Source: Dyella nitratireducens (GTDB lineage Bacteria; Pseudomonadota; Gammaproteobacteria; Xanthomonadales; Rhodanobacteraceae). From it: a DNA stretch of 64,000 bases. Location of the stretch: the NCBI RefSeq assembly GCF_014642835.1, contig NZ_BMJA01000001.1:248001-312000 (forward strand), in the 5' to 3' direction. The notes under the pieces were generated by a model. That model made no database searches. It saw only the letters and a program-made list of their open reading frames with translations, and was not told the origin of the DNA. Below are positions 63,071 to 64,000 of the stretch, in pieces. The position numbers were made by a program, and so were the translations under genes. Within the stretch, counting starts at the first letter, position 1, and every line of letters begins with the position of its first letter.

Positions 63071-63571
63071 ATGGCACAAACTATCCGCATTATCAAGAAG
63101 TACCCGAACCGTCGGCTCTACGACACGGAAATCTCCAGCTACATCACGCTGGAAGAAGTCCGTCAGCTGGTTCTGGATGGCGAAACCTTCGAGGTCCGCG
63201 ACGCTAAAAGCGGCGAGGACCTGACCCGCTCCGTGCTGCTGCAAATTATTTCCGAGCACGAAGAGAAGGGTCAGCCGATGCTGTCGCCCCAGCTCTTGAG
63301 TCAGATCATCCGCTTCTACGGCGATTCCCTGCAGGGATTCATGGGGCCGTACCTGGAACGCAGTCTGCAAGTGTTCCTCGACCAGCAGCAGCAGTTCCGC
63401 AACCAGCTCAACAGCCTGATGGGGCAAACCCCCTGGTCGCTGCTCAACGAGCTGACGGAACGCAACATGGATGCGTGGAAGAACATGCAGCGCGGTTTCC
63501 TGGATGCTGCTTCACAGGCCACGACCCCTCCGGGTCCGGCCGGCCGCGGCACCACCACCAAGAAACCCTGA
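63071..63571 (+). CDS. phaR: Polyhydroxyalkanoate synthesis repressor PhaR
   Basis: Regulator that binds DNA and polyhydroxyalkanoate granules (166 residues). The N-terminal domain is IRIIKKYPNRRLYDTEISSY, the DNA-binding PHB_acc_N signature, followed by the granule-associated region (MLSPQLLSQIIRFYGDSLQG). A Gln-rich segment and a short Pro/Gly tail end the protein. The ATG at 63071 is used; a GTG at 63065 is also in frame. phaB follows. Confidence 0.94.
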   Translation: MAQTIRIIKKYPNRRLYDTEISSYITLEEVRQLVLDGETFEVRDAKSGEDLTRSVLLQIISEHEEKGQPMLSPQLLSQIIRFYGDSLQGFMGPYLERSLQVFLDQQQQFRNQLNSLMGQTPWSLLNELTERNMDAWKNMQRGFLDAASQATTPPGPAGRGTTTKKP

Positions 63572-63599
63572 TCGCGCTGCTCGGGCACGCCAAACCGCT

Positions 63600-63618
63600 G
63601 CAGCACAACACGTGCTGC
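63600..63618. repeat. 7-bp stem-loop between phaR and phaB
   Basis: GCAGCAC and GTGCTGC flank a 5-base loop, about 30 bases before the phaB start. No U-run follows. Together with the similar stem before phaR it is a candidate PhaR-responsive operator. Confidence 0.45.
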
Positions 63619-63646
63619 CGCGCGGCATGTGCTTAAGGAATCTGTC

Positions 63647-64000
63647 ATGAGCTCGTCACACTCTGCCCCGCGCACCGCTTTGGTGACCGGCGGCATCGGC
63701 GGCATCGGCACTGAAATCTGCCTGCAGCTGGCGCAAGCTGGGCGCGCCGTGATCGCCGTAGATCTGGCCACCCGCAGCGATCGCATCGAGGCCTTTCGTG
63801 AACACACCTCGGCCTTGAATGGCGCCATCCGCTTCGAACCCTGCGACGTCAGCGATTTCAAAGCCTGTGGCTCACTGGTCGAACACGTCGAGCGCAACAT
63901 CGGTCACGTCGACATCCTGGTGAACGCTGCCGGCATTACGCGCGATACCAGCTTGCGCAAGATGGACCCGCAGCATTGGCATGAACTGATGCGCGTGAAC
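63647..64000 (+). CDS. phaB: Acetoacetyl-CoA reductase (partial)
   Basis: Short-chain dehydrogenase; the first 118 residues are present and the gene runs off the window. The NADPH loop is ALVTGGIGGIGTEICLQL, and VDILVNAAGITRDTSLRKMD matches PhaB. It reduces acetoacetyl-CoA to 3-hydroxybutyryl-CoA for polyhydroxybutyrate. AAGGAA lies 6 bases before the ATG. The neighbouring phaR separates it from a general FabG. Confidence 0.87.
   Translation, partial: MSSSHSAPRTALVTGGIGGIGTEICLQLAQAGRAVIAVDLATRSDRIEAFREHTSALNGAIRFEPCDVSDFKACGSLVEHVERNIGHVDILVNAAGITRDTSLRKMDPQHWHELMRVN

Overview
The window is a chromosomal segment of a gammaproteobacterium in the Xanthomonadales, most likely family Rhodanobacteraceae (Dyella/Luteibacter/Rhodanobacter-like). 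This rests on gene order and protein character: a pabB-pabC-mltG-tmk-holB-pilZ tail on the fatty-acid cluster, an emrR-emrC-emrA-emrB efflux operon as described in Stenotrophomonas, an opsX/kdkA lipopolysaccharide-core pair, and moderately GC-rich coding sequence. No species is assigned. Almost everything is core metabolism or envelope biogenesis. I see no prophage, insertion sequence with transposase, CRISPR array or obvious defence island.

Layout. 1-10930 (minus): NADH:quinone oxidoreductase (complex I), nuoA to nuoL, with nuoL cut by the window edge. 11282-23215 (minus): PilZ, a PIG-L deacetylase, holB, tmk, mltG, pabC, pabB, fabF, acpP, fabG, fabD, fabH, rpmF and yceD; plsX is absent from its usual place between rpmF and fabH. 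23350-24386 (plus): a small membrane coiled-coil protein and Maf. 24462-26075 (minus): a GT39-type glycosyltransferase. 26074-30586 (plus): MoxR ATPase, DUF58 and transglutaminase TgpA, then an Slp-type lipoprotein. 30657-34334 (minus): HIT hydrolase, recR, ybaB, dnaX, the 4.5S RNA and tRNA-Ser(GGA). 34521-37076: a metallo-beta-lactamase-fold hydrolase and kdkA (minus), opposite opsX (plus). 37102-48112 (minus): an unrecognised 1372-residue membrane protein, DUF6165, lpxK, msbA, exbD, exbB and comEC. 48243-54673 (minus): lolD, lolC, ygfX, sdhE, sdhB, sdhA, sdhD, sdhC and a DUF1674 (SdhAF4-like) gene. 54812-57971: ygfZ, a SleB-like hydrolase and tatD (plus), with a glycine-zipper lipoprotein on the minus strand. 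58155-64000 (plus): emrR-emrC-emrA-emrB, phaR and the start of phaB.

How the genes work together. Complex I and succinate dehydrogenase feed the quinone pool. The succinate dehydrogenase operon carries assembly-factor genes at both ends (DUF1674 and sdhE), and the iron-sulfur helper ygfZ diverges from it. The fab cluster, lpxK, msbA, kdkA, opsX and lolCD together supply phospholipid, lipid A, core oligosaccharide and lipoprotein export.

The least explained DNA is intergenic. A 288-bp nested palindrome with 29-bp arms ends 5 bp before the dnaX start codon. A dispersed family of GTAGGTTGGG-headed palindromes sits at gene ends, and two of them supply the stop codon of the neighbouring gene. Other perfect hairpins lie between sdhB and sdhE and between rpmF and fabH. 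An 18-bp perfect palindrome just before emrR is a good candidate operator. The 1372-residue protein at 37102-41220 is the most notable uncharacterised gene.
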